IMG/VR virus record: IMGVR_UViG_3300028840_008160
Location: 248,001 to 312,000 of that record
DNA from: a virus
DNA: 64,000 nt
Reading direction: 5' to 3' (one strand)
Both the position numbers and the translations under genes were made by a program. The notes under the pieces were generated by a model, which did no database searches, was not told the origin of the DNA, and saw only the letters and a list, made by a program, of their open reading frames with translations. Each line of letters starts with the position of its first letter. Within the stretch, counting starts at the first letter, position 1. This document shows positions 35,866 to 44,203 of this stretch, piece by piece.

Positions 35866-36537
35866 ATGAAAAATGTTGATCAGATAGTTAATAGCATTTT
35901 ACAAAAGAGTGCAGCTGATATTGTTGATGATGTAGTGTCGTCGACACTTTTAAGTGAAGCTGTTGTTGATTTCTTGCGCGAAAATCCTAATCCCACAGAC
36001 GCTGATTTGCATAAGTGGGCAGAAGAAAACAATTATAATATACACGAAGTTGAAACAGAAATTTATAAACTAGCAACTAGTTTTGTTCAAGGGTTAAAAG
36101 AGATCAATAAAGAAGCAGAAACAGAACCAGAAGCAAATCCTGATTTGAAAGGATTTGTAACTAACATTGAAGAAGATACAGTTGATAACGATGATTTTAG
36201 ACGTGTTTTGTACACTGGCAAGAACTCTCAATTAGTACTTATGTCAATAGAACCAGGTGATGATATTGGCGTTGAAGTTCATACTGTCGATCAATTCTTT
36301 CGTGTTGATTCTGGTTCTGCACAAGTGATAATTAATGATGTGCCTCATGATGTAGAAGACGGTTTTGCATTCGTTGTGCCAGCAACAGCAAAACATAATG
36401 TTATTAACATAGGTGATGAACCGTTAAAGTTATATTCAATTTATTCACCGCCACAGCATAAAGATGGTACAGTTCATTCTACTAAAGATGAAGCAATGCA
36501 AGCGGAAGAACATTTTGATGGAGAAACTTCAGAATAA
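35866..36537 (+). CDS. Cupin-domain protein with N-terminal phage module
   Basis: 223 residues, two bases after the peptidase. The N-terminal 85 residues include 'NPTDADLHKWAEENNYNIHE' and 'EIYKLATSFVQG', a helical module I associate with phage proteins. The cupin follows: 'MSIEPGDDIGVEVHTVDQFF', 'VDSGSAQVIIND', 'VVPATAKHNVIN', with metal-ligand-type His and Glu. The C-terminus 'IYSPPQHKDGTVHSTKDEA' is typical of one small cupin group. Enzyme or sugar-binding role not clear. Confidence 0.72.
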   Translation: MKNVDQIVNSILQKSAADIVDDVVSSTLLSEAVVDFLRENPNPTDADLHKWAEENNYNIHEVETEIYKLATSFVQGLKEINKEAETEPEANPDLKGFVTNIEEDTVDNDDFRRVLYTGKNSQLVLMSIEPGDDIGVEVHTVDQFFRVDSGSAQVIINDVPHDVEDGFAFVVPATAKHNVINIGDEPLKLYSIYSPPQHKDGTVHSTKDEAMQAEEHFDGETSE

Positions 36538-36669
36538 CTGCTACAATAATCGTCTACGTTACTACAGTTGATTATATCTACAGCTGACTAATTTTGTCTT
36601 GATGTAAAACTCTTGAATGAGTTTTACAACAATATACGGAAAATTATGTATTGAAGACTGGATGTTGCG

Positions 36670-37113
36670 ATGAAAATTGTTAAGTTTTGGTTTTGGTTTC
36701 TCTTAATTTTAGCTTTGTACGCGTCAATTTTTTACAAAGAAATTTATAACGTCGATAATCGATATTTGAATAATCTACATGTAGTATTTTTTGTATATGT
36801 GATGGTAATTAATGTGCTTATGATATTTGCTGCCTTTGGCATATTTACAATGGTAAACGGACATGTGTCTATTGAACCGCAAGACAAACCAAAGATGTTC
36901 AAATTAGTTAAGTCTTCATTTGGTTTGAATTTTGTTTTGAATAGAATTTTTTGGACTGGCATAATAATAGGTCTAGCTATAATAGATGCTTGGTGGTTTT
37001 TTTCATTTTTACTTTTACAAGAATTTGAAGTATGGTACATACGAACAAAGACGAAAGCATTGAGAGAAATGTGTGGATATAAACAGACTAGAGATGAGTC
37101 AGAAGGCAAATGA
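36670..37113 (+). CDS. Integral membrane protein, 147 residues
   Basis: Three or four hydrophobic helices ('FWFWFLLILALYASIF', 'VVFFVYVMVINVLMIFAAFG', 'WTGIIIGLAIIDAWWFFSF'). No family recognised. The 130 bases upstream contain GACTAATTTTGTCTTGATG, a partial match to the candidate promoter element. Overlaps the next gene (ATGATG). Confidence 0.65.
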   Translation: MKIVKFWFWFLLILALYASIFYKEIYNVDNRYLNNLHVVFFVYVMVINVLMIFAAFGIFTMVNGHVSIEPQDKPKMFKLVKSSFGLNFVLNRIFWTGIIIGLAIIDAWWFFSFLLLQEFEVWYIRTKTKALREMCGYKQTRDESEGK

Positions 37114-37427
37114 TGGCAGAAAACAAAGTGCTTGAAAAGTTGATCGACGCATTTGCTACGATAGAAAAGTATGATATAAGAGTTGCTCGAATAAATATGC
37201 CCTATCGTGCATATGATGAAATTGTAAAAGATCAAATATGTCGATTTGATTCATCTAGTCTTATATCAACACAACAATCAATAGCGTTAGATAATACTAG
37301 GACTGAAGCACGTATTGGTAATTTGTATGGTGCTGAAGTGTTCTTTTCTGACAAATTTGAAGTCTTTGGCGAACAAAATTTTGCGCCAGCAAGGGCAACA
37401 GATGTTATTATAGAAGTAATCGAATAA
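37110..37427 (+). CDS. Unknown 105-residue protein, possible N-terminal half of a split protein
   Basis: Starts in the stop of the membrane-protein gene. 'NLYGAEVFFSDKFEVFGEQNF' near the end recalls 'YLFGVNVCVVSDGRCQVIAP' in the first half of the two-domain protein at 43541. The next gene (37442) matches only the second half of that protein. So this pair may be a split version of it. Function unknown. Confidence 0.55.
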   Translation: MMAENKVLEKLIDAFATIEKYDIRVARINMPYRAYDEIVKDQICRFDSSSLISTQQSIALDNTRTEARIGNLYGAEVFFSDKFEVFGEQNFAPARATDVIIEVIE

Positions 37428-37441
37428 AATGTCCAGTACCA

Positions 37442-37819
37442 TTGTACTCATTTATTGGCAATCTTACCATTTATGTTAAATCAAGAGCATTTCCAGTTTC
37501 AAATGTCAGTAAAGAAGAATCAATTGCAATAGAGATGTTACGAGAAATGATCACTGAAGCTGAATACCGTAAGTATATTAAAGATGGATTTATTTGTGTA
37601 AAAGGTGTAAGCGGCAAGATTTATCAAGTTTTTAGACATAACAACCATGTAAGAGTTTGGCATAATGGTAAATTAATTGAAGAAATTTGTTCATATATAT
37701 CTGATACAAGCGTGCCACCGACTGACAAAGTTGTCGCATTTAAAACTATTATTGAAACTGATGAAGAAGAATTTCGTTCACTTGGAAACGTTTACAAAAT
37801 GAGAAGCATGGCAGCATAA
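37442..37819 (+). CDS. Paralogous C-terminal domain protein (copy 1 of 3)
   Basis: 125 residues from TTG 37442; no ATG and no clear Shine-Dalgarno, so the start is doubtful and a frameshift from the gene before is possible. The domain runs 'AIEMLREMITEAEYRKYIKD', 'GKIYQVFR', 'GKLIEEICSYI', 'PPTDKVVAFKTIIETDEEEF'. Copies end the proteins at 43541 and 54570. The pattern matches a widespread phage/bacterial domain with T-P-E-Q, G-S-x-G-x-x-Y and a final P-x-x-D-x-x-A-x-K. Its role is unknown to me. Confidence 0.6.
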   Translation: MYSFIGNLTIYVKSRAFPVSNVSKEESIAIEMLREMITEAEYRKYIKDGFICVKGVSGKIYQVFRHNNHVRVWHNGKLIEEICSYISDTSVPPTDKVVAFKTIIETDEEEFRSLGNVYKMRSMAA

Positions 37820-38292
37820 TGGGACAAGAATTTTGGATTTTGCCAACAAAAAAAGATAGTAAGCATGTCAGGAAACTTGTAGCTCAAATCGGTTCAACGC
37901 CTAGTGATAAAGGTAATTATCGATACGTTGAAGGACCATCAATTGACAAGTATAAGCTTGATTGTTGGATTCATTGGCGAGGACCAAGACTTGAGATAGG
38001 ATATGCTGCGGGCGCATATTTAGGAGAATGGGCTAAAGCAATTGCGCTTGAAATTTGTAAACGATTTAGACCAAAAAGGGCAGGACATGATGCTATTGGT
38101 TATATAAAAGATCTTGATCAGTTTATAACGACGCGACCATTTGATGTGGAAATGAGATTACGCATGGACGCTATGAAACGATCTAGCGCAAGTGAAGAAT
38201 TGAAAAGAAAATGGGAAAAAGAAATTCAAGACATGAAACAATATCAGAAAATTGTAACAGAAGGTGCTGCTGTCGCATTTAAAGATTTATGA
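37819..38292 (+). CDS. Unknown 157-residue protein
   Basis: Starts in the previous stop (TAATG). 'GQEFWILPTKKDSKHV' then 'LDCWIHWRGPRLEIGYA' and a helical, charged C-terminus. No family recognised; overlaps the next gene by four bases. Confidence 0.6.
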   Translation: MGQEFWILPTKKDSKHVRKLVAQIGSTPSDKGNYRYVEGPSIDKYKLDCWIHWRGPRLEIGYAAGAYLGEWAKAIALEICKRFRPKRAGHDAIGYIKDLDQFITTRPFDVEMRLRMDAMKRSSASEELKRKWEKEIQDMKQYQKIVTEGAAVAFKDL

Positions 38293-38480
38293 AAAATTAT
38301 GATAAAGCAAAAGCTGCTGTTGCTGAAGACGAAGATTTACAAAAAGCTGTTGACGAATTAATGTGGCAATATGTTAGCGAAGACGGCATGTCAAAAAGAT
38401 TGGCTAAACGAAAAGCAATGCGAGTAATTGCTAGAACGTTATCAAAATTGCCAAAGGATAAAAATGATCAACCATCCTGA
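38289..38480 (+). CDS. Unknown 63-residue helical protein
   Basis: ATGA overlap with the gene before. Basic helix 'GMSKRLAKRKAMRVIARTL'. No family recognised. Its last 17 bases overlap the next start. Confidence 0.55.
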   Translation: MKNYDKAKAAVAEDEDLQKAVDELMWQYVSEDGMSKRLAKRKAMRVIARTLSKLPKDKNDQPS

Positions 38481-39594
38481 CATCAAGAAAAAGCGGCTGT
38501 CTTCGTATAGCTATATTGAAACTAGAACAGCAAATGATCAACTTTTAGAAGTTCGATGTCCAACTGAATATGTTGATAAAGTTAAAGAAGTTTTAGCTTT
38601 AACTGTATCAATCCAGCCTGCAATAAATCATACAACTAATGTGACTCACGGCGGTTATGGGCGGTATTCAAGATTCAAACTTGACCAGAAAAAATATGCT
38701 GGTGGTCATGGAGGTTATATTGAAGTACTGCGAATTCTAGATGCGCCTGACAACAGATGCCCTAATGTGCTTCATTCAATGTCAGTATATCATGGATCGT
38801 CGTTTACAGAATTCAAAACGATTAAAGACGCTGTTGACGCATGGAATAAGTATTATGGTAAATTATTTGAGAGAGAGTCATTAGAAGAAATACCTGGATT
38901 TATACGACATGTTAAGTGCGGTGTGCTAGATCCTTGGTTTTATGCATTAGGCGATCAGCATATTACAGGGGATTTTGTTTTTCCCGATGTATTTAATGAA
39001 CATCCTCAATATAGAGTAGGGACCAAGTTTATTGTTGATGATAAGGCTGACGGCTGTAGGAAAGTTAAAATGTGTATGGGTGCTGTAACGCGTGAGAAAG
39101 ACAGCGGTAATTATTGGGGCTGCACTGGAAATAAATATCGTGAGACAGAAATCTTCTGGGATGATGGCACGTCGTCATTAGCAACTAATAATGTTCGAAT
39201 ATTACAAGATAATAAATTATGGATTGATGAAGCAATTACGAAATTTAAACGACTCATCTCTGGTACTTGCACGCATTTTGAGATACCATTCGTTGATGGA
39301 AGTAAATTTCTTGGCAGACTTAAATTATGTGATGGAACGTCAAAATCAGAGCCCGGCATTTATGTAATTACTGTCGTCGTCAAGGACAAAAATGGAGAAC
39401 GCACTGTGACAGGGCGACAGTCATTTACGCCAACCGATGACTGCAAAACAATATATGACAGAGTCAAACTGGACGCTGAAATCAAAGGAATTGAATTAGT
39501 TCGATTTGAATCTTGCGTTAAAGAAAACAAACGTAATGAGTCAGCAAAATGGAAAGGCGTTTTCGAGCTTGAAAAAGTTGAAAAAAACATATAA
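38464..39594 (+). CDS. Unknown 376-residue protein
   Basis: ATG 38464 with GGAT upstream; the longer frame from 38428 lies inside the previous gene. 'SVYHGSSFTEFKTIKDAVDAW' and 'CMGAVTREKDSGNYWGCTGN' suggest a globular, partly beta protein. No motif I can assign. The 3' end overlaps the Cys-cluster gene by about 60 bases in another frame, which is unusually long here. Confidence 0.6.
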   Translation: MINHPDIKKKRLSSYSYIETRTANDQLLEVRCPTEYVDKVKEVLALTVSIQPAINHTTNVTHGGYGRYSRFKLDQKKYAGGHGGYIEVLRILDAPDNRCPNVLHSMSVYHGSSFTEFKTIKDAVDAWNKYYGKLFERESLEEIPGFIRHVKCGVLDPWFYALGDQHITGDFVFPDVFNEHPQYRVGTKFIVDDKADGCRKVKMCMGAVTREKDSGNYWGCTGNKYRETEIFWDDGTSSLATNNVRILQDNKLWIDEAITKFKRLISGTCTHFEIPFVDGSKFLGRLKLCDGTSKSEPGIYVITVVVKDKNGERTVTGRQSFTPTDDCKTIYDRVKLDAEIKGIELVRFESCVKENKRNESAKWKGVFELEKVEKNI

Positions 39595-39961
39595 TAAAAT
39601 ACCAAAAATTGATTGCGAACCTGGTTGTACTGAATGTTGTGGTATTGTTCCAATTAGTCGTGATGAAGCTAGAAATATTGGTATTAATGATAGACGTCTT
39701 CTACCAGTTAAAGATGACGGAATAACTTGCGCATATGTTTGTAAGACAGGTTGTTCAATTTACAAGAAGAGACCAGTTTTGTGCAGACTAATGGGCGTTG
39801 TTGAAAAAATGCCTTGTCCAAAACGACAACCTGAACGTATGTTGACGCAAAAAGAAGAAGATGAACTTATGAATGAAATATTTCATGGTAAGATTAGTGG
39901 ACAAATGTCAAATGAACTTAGTAATTTGGTAGAAAAATTGAAATGCCAGACAGAGAAGTAA
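39536..39961 (+). CDS. YkgJ-type cysteine-cluster protein
   Basis: About 141 residues from ATG 39536. 'DCEPGCTECCGIVPIS', 'GITCAYVCKTGCSIYKKRPVLCRLMG' (read in parts) and 'MPCPKRQ' match the YkgJ/CxxCxxxC family, thought to bind zinc or an Fe-S cluster. In bacteria its members are often called oxidoreductase-like, without a proven reaction. The start is uncertain because it lies inside the preceding gene. Confidence 0.7.
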   Translation: MSQQNGKAFSSLKKLKKTYNKIPKIDCEPGCTECCGIVPISRDEARNIGINDRRLLPVKDDGITCAYVCKTGCSIYKKRPVLCRLMGVVEKMPCPKRQPERMLTQKEEDELMNEIFHGKISGQMSNELSNLVEKLKCQTEK

Positions 39962-40290
39962 TGCCGACAATCATAGTTCCAGATAGGTCGTTTCTCGTCG
40001 GCTCAATTCACGGATTGAATGCTGGTCGACGCCTTGAAAAAGGTAATGACATTCAGCCTATTGTTACTGAAACTCAAGGAAATAATGCAAATGAGATTAA
40101 GCATGTACCTTATATGGGTTATTTTTTACATTGCACATGCAGTAAGTGTGGATACATGTTTGCATGGGATGATCCGAATGATATTCCTGAAGAGTCGCTA
40201 GAATGTGGTAATGATGAATGCGATAACATTGTTATTTTGTATGGTGTTGGTAATTCAAATTTGTGGCGAATTGGAACAATAAAACTGTAA
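39961..40290 (+). CDS. Zinc-ribbon protein (paralogue of the gene at 22278)
   Basis: 109 residues from ATG 39961, which overlaps the previous TAA; ATG 39943 is the alternative. 'LHCTCSKCGYMFAWDD', 'LECGNDECDNIVILYG' form a four- to five-Cys ribbon like that at 22278. Function unknown. Confidence 0.65.
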   Translation: MPTIIVPDRSFLVGSIHGLNAGRRLEKGNDIQPIVTETQGNNANEIKHVPYMGYFLHCTCSKCGYMFAWDDPNDIPEESLECGNDECDNIVILYGVGNSNLWRIGTIKL

Positions 40291-40330
40291 ACTTATCTTG
40301 ATTCGCATACAATAAATTAAGGAGCGTTCA

Positions 40331-40453
40331 ATGAGGAGCAACATTTGGTCGTCCGCAACAAAATTGAGAGTGATCGCATCATCCGTGATCTTGGGGTTAA
40401 CTACTCTCCTTTTTGCTTGGTCTATAATCAAAAAGAGGCTGAAAAAGCGATAG
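40331..40453 (+). CDS. Possible 40-residue membrane peptide nested in the next gene
   Basis: ATG 40331 follows a perfect AAGGAG. The frame, different from the gene at 40345, gives MRSNIWSSATKLRVIASSVI and then 'LGLTTLLFAWSIIKKRLKKR': one membrane helix with a basic tail. This is the shape of small phage membrane toxins, holins or antiholins. It may instead be an accident of the overlapping frame, or the true start of the gene at 40345 plus a frameshift. Confidence 0.4.
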   Translation: MRSNIWSSATKLRVIASSVILGLTTLLFAWSIIKKRLKKR

Positions 40454-40917
40454 CTAAGATTAAAGAGCTAATCGGAATTAGAGAAAAACGAGCTGGTGGA
40501 GGTCACTTGATTACAGGATTGACTGTTCCACAAGCTTTTTCTTTTGTAAATTCAAAAAATATGGTTGCTTATCCATGTAGTATTTATCATGATATGCGAG
40601 AAACAGAAGATCATCTTAGATATCAAGGTGAAATTCAATTACACCCTGATGGAACAATGTGCGGCATTTACAATACAACTCCTGGGATAAAAAATAGAGA
40701 GGCGTGCATTAGATCTGAAGCTGTTCGTTTTGGGACATATTACCAAAGTCCAGCTATACTTGATGAAGTTTCATGGGATTGGAGGCCAGTACGTGATATA
40801 GTTGATTATTGTTGCGACTACGATTTAATTGGACCTGTTATTGAATACTCATTATATGATGTGCCTGTTGGTTGGAAGAACGAATTTGTAGTGATTTGGG
40901 AGATAAGGAACTATTGA
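40345..40917 (+). CDS. Unknown 190-residue protein
   Basis: Starts with TTG 40345, six bases after GAGGAG; no ATG is available upstream in frame. 'GGHLITGLTVPQAFSFVNSK', 'EIQLHPDGTMCGIYNTTPG' and 'VSWDWRPVRDIVDYCCDYD'. No family recognised. Shares its first 110 bases with the nested ORF at 40331. Confidence 0.6.
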   Translation: MVVRNKIESDRIIRDLGVNYSPFCLVYNQKEAEKAIAKIKELIGIREKRAGGGHLITGLTVPQAFSFVNSKNMVAYPCSIYHDMRETEDHLRYQGEIQLHPDGTMCGIYNTTPGIKNREACIRSEAVRFGTYYQSPAILDEVSWDWRPVRDIVDYCCDYDLIGPVIEYSLYDVPVGWKNEFVVIWEIRNY

Positions 40918-41102
40918 TGTCATTACTTATTAAACCAACGCCAGTTCTTACTGGTGAAGATGCGCAGCGTTTTGCAAAGGCTATAGAAAATCCAAAGCCT
41001 GTGTTAAAAGAAGAGTATCTTCGTGCCAAGAAGACGTATGAAGCTGTGGTACGAAAGCATAGTCAATTTTCTATAGAAAATGACTTGACTACTCTTCAAT
41101 GA
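40917..41102 (+). CDS. Small 61-residue protein
   Basis: ATG 40917 behind AAGGA, overlapping the previous stop. 'LIKPTPVLTGEDAQRFAKAI' then a helical tail. Small proteins with a similar K-P-T-P-V-L start occur in phages, as far as I recall. Overlaps the ligase gene by four bases. Confidence 0.6.
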   Translation: MSLLIKPTPVLTGEDAQRFAKAIENPKPVLKEEYLRAKKTYEAVVRKHSQFSIENDLTTLQ

Positions 41103-41713
41103 AAGACTATCCAGCAATTTCACGAGACATTCAGTTCGGATTACCTGTTTATGCTTTTGATAAATTGGACGGGTCAAATATTCGAGCAGAGTGGACGCGT
41201 AAGCATGGGTTTAATAAATTCGGCAGTAGAAAACGATTACTTGGCACAGACCAAGAATTTTTGCCAGAAGCGATTAGGCTTGTCAAAGACAATTTTGAAG
41301 AGCAACTTGCGAAGATTTTTGTAAAACAACGATTTGACCGTGTTATGTGCTTCTTCGAATTTTATGGTGAAAACTCGTTTGCCGGAGTGCATGTCAAAGA
41401 ACCCCATCGTGTAGTCTTATTTGATGTTAATCCTTATAAGAAAGGGATAATGTTTCCTCGTGAATTTTTAAGTTTGTTTGGGCATCTCGACATTCCTCGA
41501 TTATTACATCAAGGTAATTGCACTCATCCATTCGTAGATAGTGTCAAAAATAATTCACTTGAAGGACTGACAAGTGAAGGTGTTGTTTGTAAAGCACCGG
41601 GTAAAGGAAAAATGTCATTGCCTATAATGTTCAAAGTTAAGACAGAACAGTGGATCACTAAACTCAAAACATATTGCGGTGATGATGAAAGATTGTTTAG
41701 AGAACTGTTATGA
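41099..41713 (+). CDS. Small ATP-dependent RNA ligase
   Basis: 204 residues; a minimal nucleotidyltransferase. Motif I 'FDKLDGSNIRAEW' with Lys22, motif III-like 'CFFEFYGENSFAG', motif IV 'EGVVCKA', motif V 'MFKVKTEQWITKL'. It is a second ligase, different from the HNH-ligase at 14144 and without extra domains, so it may act on another RNA end type. Start overlaps the small gene before (ATGA), and the stop overlaps the gene after. Confidence 0.8.
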   Translation: MKDYPAISRDIQFGLPVYAFDKLDGSNIRAEWTRKHGFNKFGSRKRLLGTDQEFLPEAIRLVKDNFEEQLAKIFVKQRFDRVMCFFEFYGENSFAGVHVKEPHRVVLFDVNPYKKGIMFPREFLSLFGHLDIPRLLHQGNCTHPFVDSVKNNSLEGLTSEGVVCKAPGKGKMSLPIMFKVKTEQWITKLKTYCGDDERLFRELL

Positions 41714-42207
41714 ACGTTGATCGAGAACTTATTGAGAAATATTTCAGACGCTTACATCGTTTTGAACGTTTAAGTAACTGTGATGCACCAATGTCAATAC
41801 TAGAGAGTGAATTAGAATTGATTGAGGCTGCGCAAGAAGAATTAACAAATGTTGGATTAGATGTCAATTTGTGGATGACAACACCACAGGGTCAAGTTGA
41901 ATTTCGGACGTTTTGTGCAACGACAGATCATCTTGAAAAATGTAGTGCAAGATGTGGTCAATGTTTTGAATTCAAGTATATTGAACATTTTGGTTGTGAA
42001 TTTTCGTCTGCAACACCATTTCGTTGTCCGTACTTCAAAGATTCCGGGTATTATATCGACGATCGAATTCATCGATTTATGATTAATCGTTGTTCAAAAT
42101 GCAAACATCACACTGAACATAAATTAGCAAATGATCTTGGCTTTGAAATTAATTGTTCAAAGAAGCTGGATCAATTAGCAGAAAAATGCGAGACATTTGA
42201 AGAATGA
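41710..42207 (+). CDS. Cys-rich unknown protein, 165 residues
   Basis: Coupled to the RNA ligase by four bases. The C-terminal half holds many Cys/His: 'KCSARCGQCFEF', 'FGCEFSSATPFRCPYF', 'NRCSKCKHHTEH', 'NCSKKL'. Probably binds two or more zinc ions. A helper of the ligase is possible by position. Confidence 0.6.
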   Translation: MNVDRELIEKYFRRLHRFERLSNCDAPMSILESELELIEAAQEELTNVGLDVNLWMTTPQGQVEFRTFCATTDHLEKCSARCGQCFEFKYIEHFGCEFSSATPFRCPYFKDSGYYIDDRIHRFMINRCSKCKHHTEHKLANDLGFEINCSKKLDQLAEKCETFEE

Positions 42208-42231
42208 TAAAAGCAATTGAGTTTTTGTTGA

Positions 42232-42527
42232 ATGGTGAGACGCATCGAATTGATGCAAGACATTACTGACTCTATTAAACCACAACTTAAACTAGAATTG
42301 ATTTGTTTTAAATGTGGTGTAAGAGGCGAGATTGGTAAAGATCAGTTCATTGGAAAAGTAAATGTGAAAATCGACTAGATGAAGCTAGCAGAATAGAGAT
42401 AAATGATGGAACAGCCATTGCAATAATGTCAGAACCTCAAGGTGATAGAAAAATTTGCGCGTTTCATGAAACATACAATTATTTGAAATTAGCTCAAGGT
42501 CATTCCAAGGTTTTGAGAAATGGATAG
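42232..42527 (+). pseudogene. Frameshifted zinc-ribbon gene
   Basis: ATG 42232 opens a 48-codon frame ending at 42378, with 'LICFKCGVRGEIGKDQFIGK'. The next frame, from about 42349 to 42527, reads as protein ('ENRLDEASRIEINDG', 'GDRKICAFHETYNYLKLAQG'). Adding one A near 42350 (in GTAAATG) joins them and also completes a second ribbon half, 'KVKCEN'. So either an A was lost or the consensus is wrong. About 98 residues if intact. Confidence 0.5.
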
Positions 42528-42602
42528 ATGAAGCTAAATAAATCGTTGCTTTATAAACGAGATAATATGTTAAATTCGTTCACATTCACAAGGAGCAACG
42601 AT

Positions 42603-42836
42603 ATGAAAGTATTCGCTATTCTTTTGATTGCGGCAGTGTCAGTTCTTGCAAAAGCAGATACCGTTACTGTCATCAAGTGCGATACAATCATTGCATGCAA
42701 AGTATTAAATGTAGTCACTACAACAAAAGATACAACTGTCGTGTCAAAAATTGACACGATAGAAGTTAAAGATCCAGTAAAGCCTATTAAGAAAGAAGAG
42801 ACTGTTGCATCAAAGAAAGAGAAATCAAAGAAATAG
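42603..42836 (+). CDS. Small secreted protein
   Basis: 77 residues from ATG 42603 behind AAGGAG; an upstream in-frame ATG at 42528 would spoil the signal peptide. Signal peptide 'MKVFAILLIAAVSVLAKA', then a Thr/Val-rich region ('VTVIKCDTIIACK', 'TTTKDTTVVSKIDTIEVKD') and a Lys-rich tail. Two Cys could form a disulfide. There is no lipobox. Probably exported by Sec to the periplasm. Followed by a strong terminator. Confidence 0.7.
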   Translation: MKVFAILLIAAVSVLAKADTVTVIKCDTIIACKVLNVVTTTKDTTVVSKIDTIEVKDPVKPIKKEETVASKKEKSKK

Positions 42837-42862
42837 TCGACTATATATTTATTGTGTATATA

Positions 42863-42893
42863 GGGCACGATGTTTTTCATCGTGCCCTTTTTT
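42863..42893 (+). terminator. Strong rho-independent terminator
   Basis: GGGCACGATG at 42863-42872, loop TTTTT, CATCGTGCCC at 42878-42887, then six T. Confidence 0.92.
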
Positions 42894-42907
42894 GTTTTGG
42901 AGGAATA

Positions 42908-43222
42908 ATGAGTGATGAAAAAGGTTGGTCATATATTTGTTATAGCGGAACAAAGGTATTTAGACGATCTAAATGCGATGAGTCGTTTCAAGATTGGCCG
43001 CTTGTAAAAAACGAATTAAAAGTTGGTGATGAAGTCATTACGTGCGTTTTTGGGACGTATCAACAAGGTATTGTTGTTTGTAAAGACGACTCAGGCTGTC
43101 TATTTGTTGATGCAGGGTCAAATATAACTAACTTGAAATTTGACGAAGATGATCGGCACTGTTGGACAACATCATGTGCTTTTAATAAAGCAGCAATGGT
43201 AAAGGTCAAACGTGAAAATTGA
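42908..43222 (+). CDS. Unknown 104-residue protein
   Basis: ATG 42908 behind GGAGG. 'LKVGDEVITCVFGTYQQGIVV' looks like a small SH3-like barrel; six Cys in all. No family recognised. First gene after the terminator; overlaps the acetyltransferase by 11 bases. Confidence 0.6.
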   Translation: MSDEKGWSYICYSGTKVFRRSKCDESFQDWPLVKNELKVGDEVITCVFGTYQQGIVVCKDDSGCLFVDAGSNITNLKFDEDDRHCWTTSCAFNKAAMVKVKREN

Positions 43223-43553
43223 TGATGGCAAAATTGTTGTTATTTCGCAACCGACCCATGTGACAATTTCGTGGTACGTTGGTAGTGGTTTTGTTGAAAG
43301 AGCAACGGTAAGCGCAGATTTAGTGGATCAATGGTGGATTAATAGAGTGTTAGTTCAACCAGAAAGTAATCGTGGGCTTGGCATTGGAAGTCATTTACTT
43401 AAAATGTTGAAAGAAGAAGTCAAAAAACAAGGTGGAACAAAAATAGTTGTGGCACCTGGTGGATATGATCAAAATAAGGATCGTCAAGTTAGATTTTACA
43501 AAAAACATAATTTTATTGAATATGAGCAAGGGAGTTATATTTGTTTTCTGTGA
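43212..43553 (+). CDS. GNAT-family acetyltransferase
   Basis: 113 residues, GTG start behind AAAGG. 'INRVLVQPESNRGLGIGSHL' holds the acetyl-CoA loop (R-x-x-G-x-G), followed by 'LKMLKEEVKKQGGTKIVV' and 'RFYKKHNFIEYE', the usual GNAT end. It would transfer an acetyl group from acetyl-CoA to an amine. The substrate is unknown. Overlaps the next gene. Confidence 0.8.
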   Translation: MKIDDGKIVVISQPTHVTISWYVGSGFVERATVSADLVDQWWINRVLVQPESNRGLGIGSHLLKMLKEEVKKQGGTKIVVAPGGYDQNKDRQVRFYKKHNFIEYEQGSYICFL

Positions 43554-44203
43554 TTTCCGACCCAAAGAGTAAATTTATTGCTCAAAAGATTGTAAAAACA
43601 GTTAATGACTGCAGATTAAGAAATTTGCCGGCAGAAAAGATTGTATTGACAAAAAAAGTGTTCAATGATTTGAGTCATGATGAAGACTATTTTGCTGGCT
43701 TTGACATATCTGACAATCAAGAATATCTTTTTGGTGTGAATGTTTGCGTTGTTAGCGACGGTAGGTGTCAAGTAATTGCACCAACACAGTTTGGACGACA
43801 AACATTCGACATACAGTGTAGCAAAAAAGACTTTTTCGTTCATACTATACGGCAAAATCTTTATGTTCGTACTATATCTCGATCAGGGGCAGTAAGTAAT
43901 GTATCACCGGCTGAAGAACGAGCAATTGAGCTTCTTCGAGAGATGATTACAGAAGCAGAATTTCGAAGATACCTTAAATATGGTTTCATTCTTGTTCAGG
44001 CACAAAGTAGTCGAATATATCAAGTGTTTAGAGAAGCAAGACACATAAAAGTTTGGCTGAATGGTAAATGTATTGAAGAAATTTGCGTGCGATTGAACGA
44101 ACTGCCTCAAACTGATTACGTAGTGGCTTTCAAAGTTATGATTGAGACAGATGAAATTGAGTTCAGACAATTAGGAAATTTATATAGGTTGGCAGCTTCA
44201 TGA
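43541..44203 (+). CDS. Two-domain protein with paralogous C-terminal domain (copy 2 of 3)
   Basis: 220 residues, TTG start behind GGGAG. The N-terminal 120 residues are unrecognised ('LRNLPAEKIVLTKKVFNDL', 'YLFGVNVCVVSDGRCQVI'). From about 125 comes the shared domain: 'AIELLREMITEAEFRRYLKY', 'RIYQVFREA', 'GKCIEEICVRL', 'YVVAFKVMIETDEIEF'. The same domain ends the genes at 37442 and 54570. Stop overlaps the next start by four bases. Confidence 0.65.
   Translation: MFSVISDPKSKFIAQKIVKTVNDCRLRNLPAEKIVLTKKVFNDLSHDEDYFAGFDISDNQEYLFGVNVCVVSDGRCQVIAPTQFGRQTFDIQCSKKDFFVHTIRQNLYVRTISRSGAVSNVSPAEERAIELLREMITEAEFRRYLKYGFILVQAQSSRIYQVFREARHIKVWLNGKCIEEICVRLNELPQTDYVVAFKVMIETDEIEFRQLGNLYRLAAS

Noticed and set aside
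36744-37235. 163-codon minus-strand ORF
   Set aside because: Antisense to a clear membrane-protein gene and the start of its coupled neighbour; no supporting signals.
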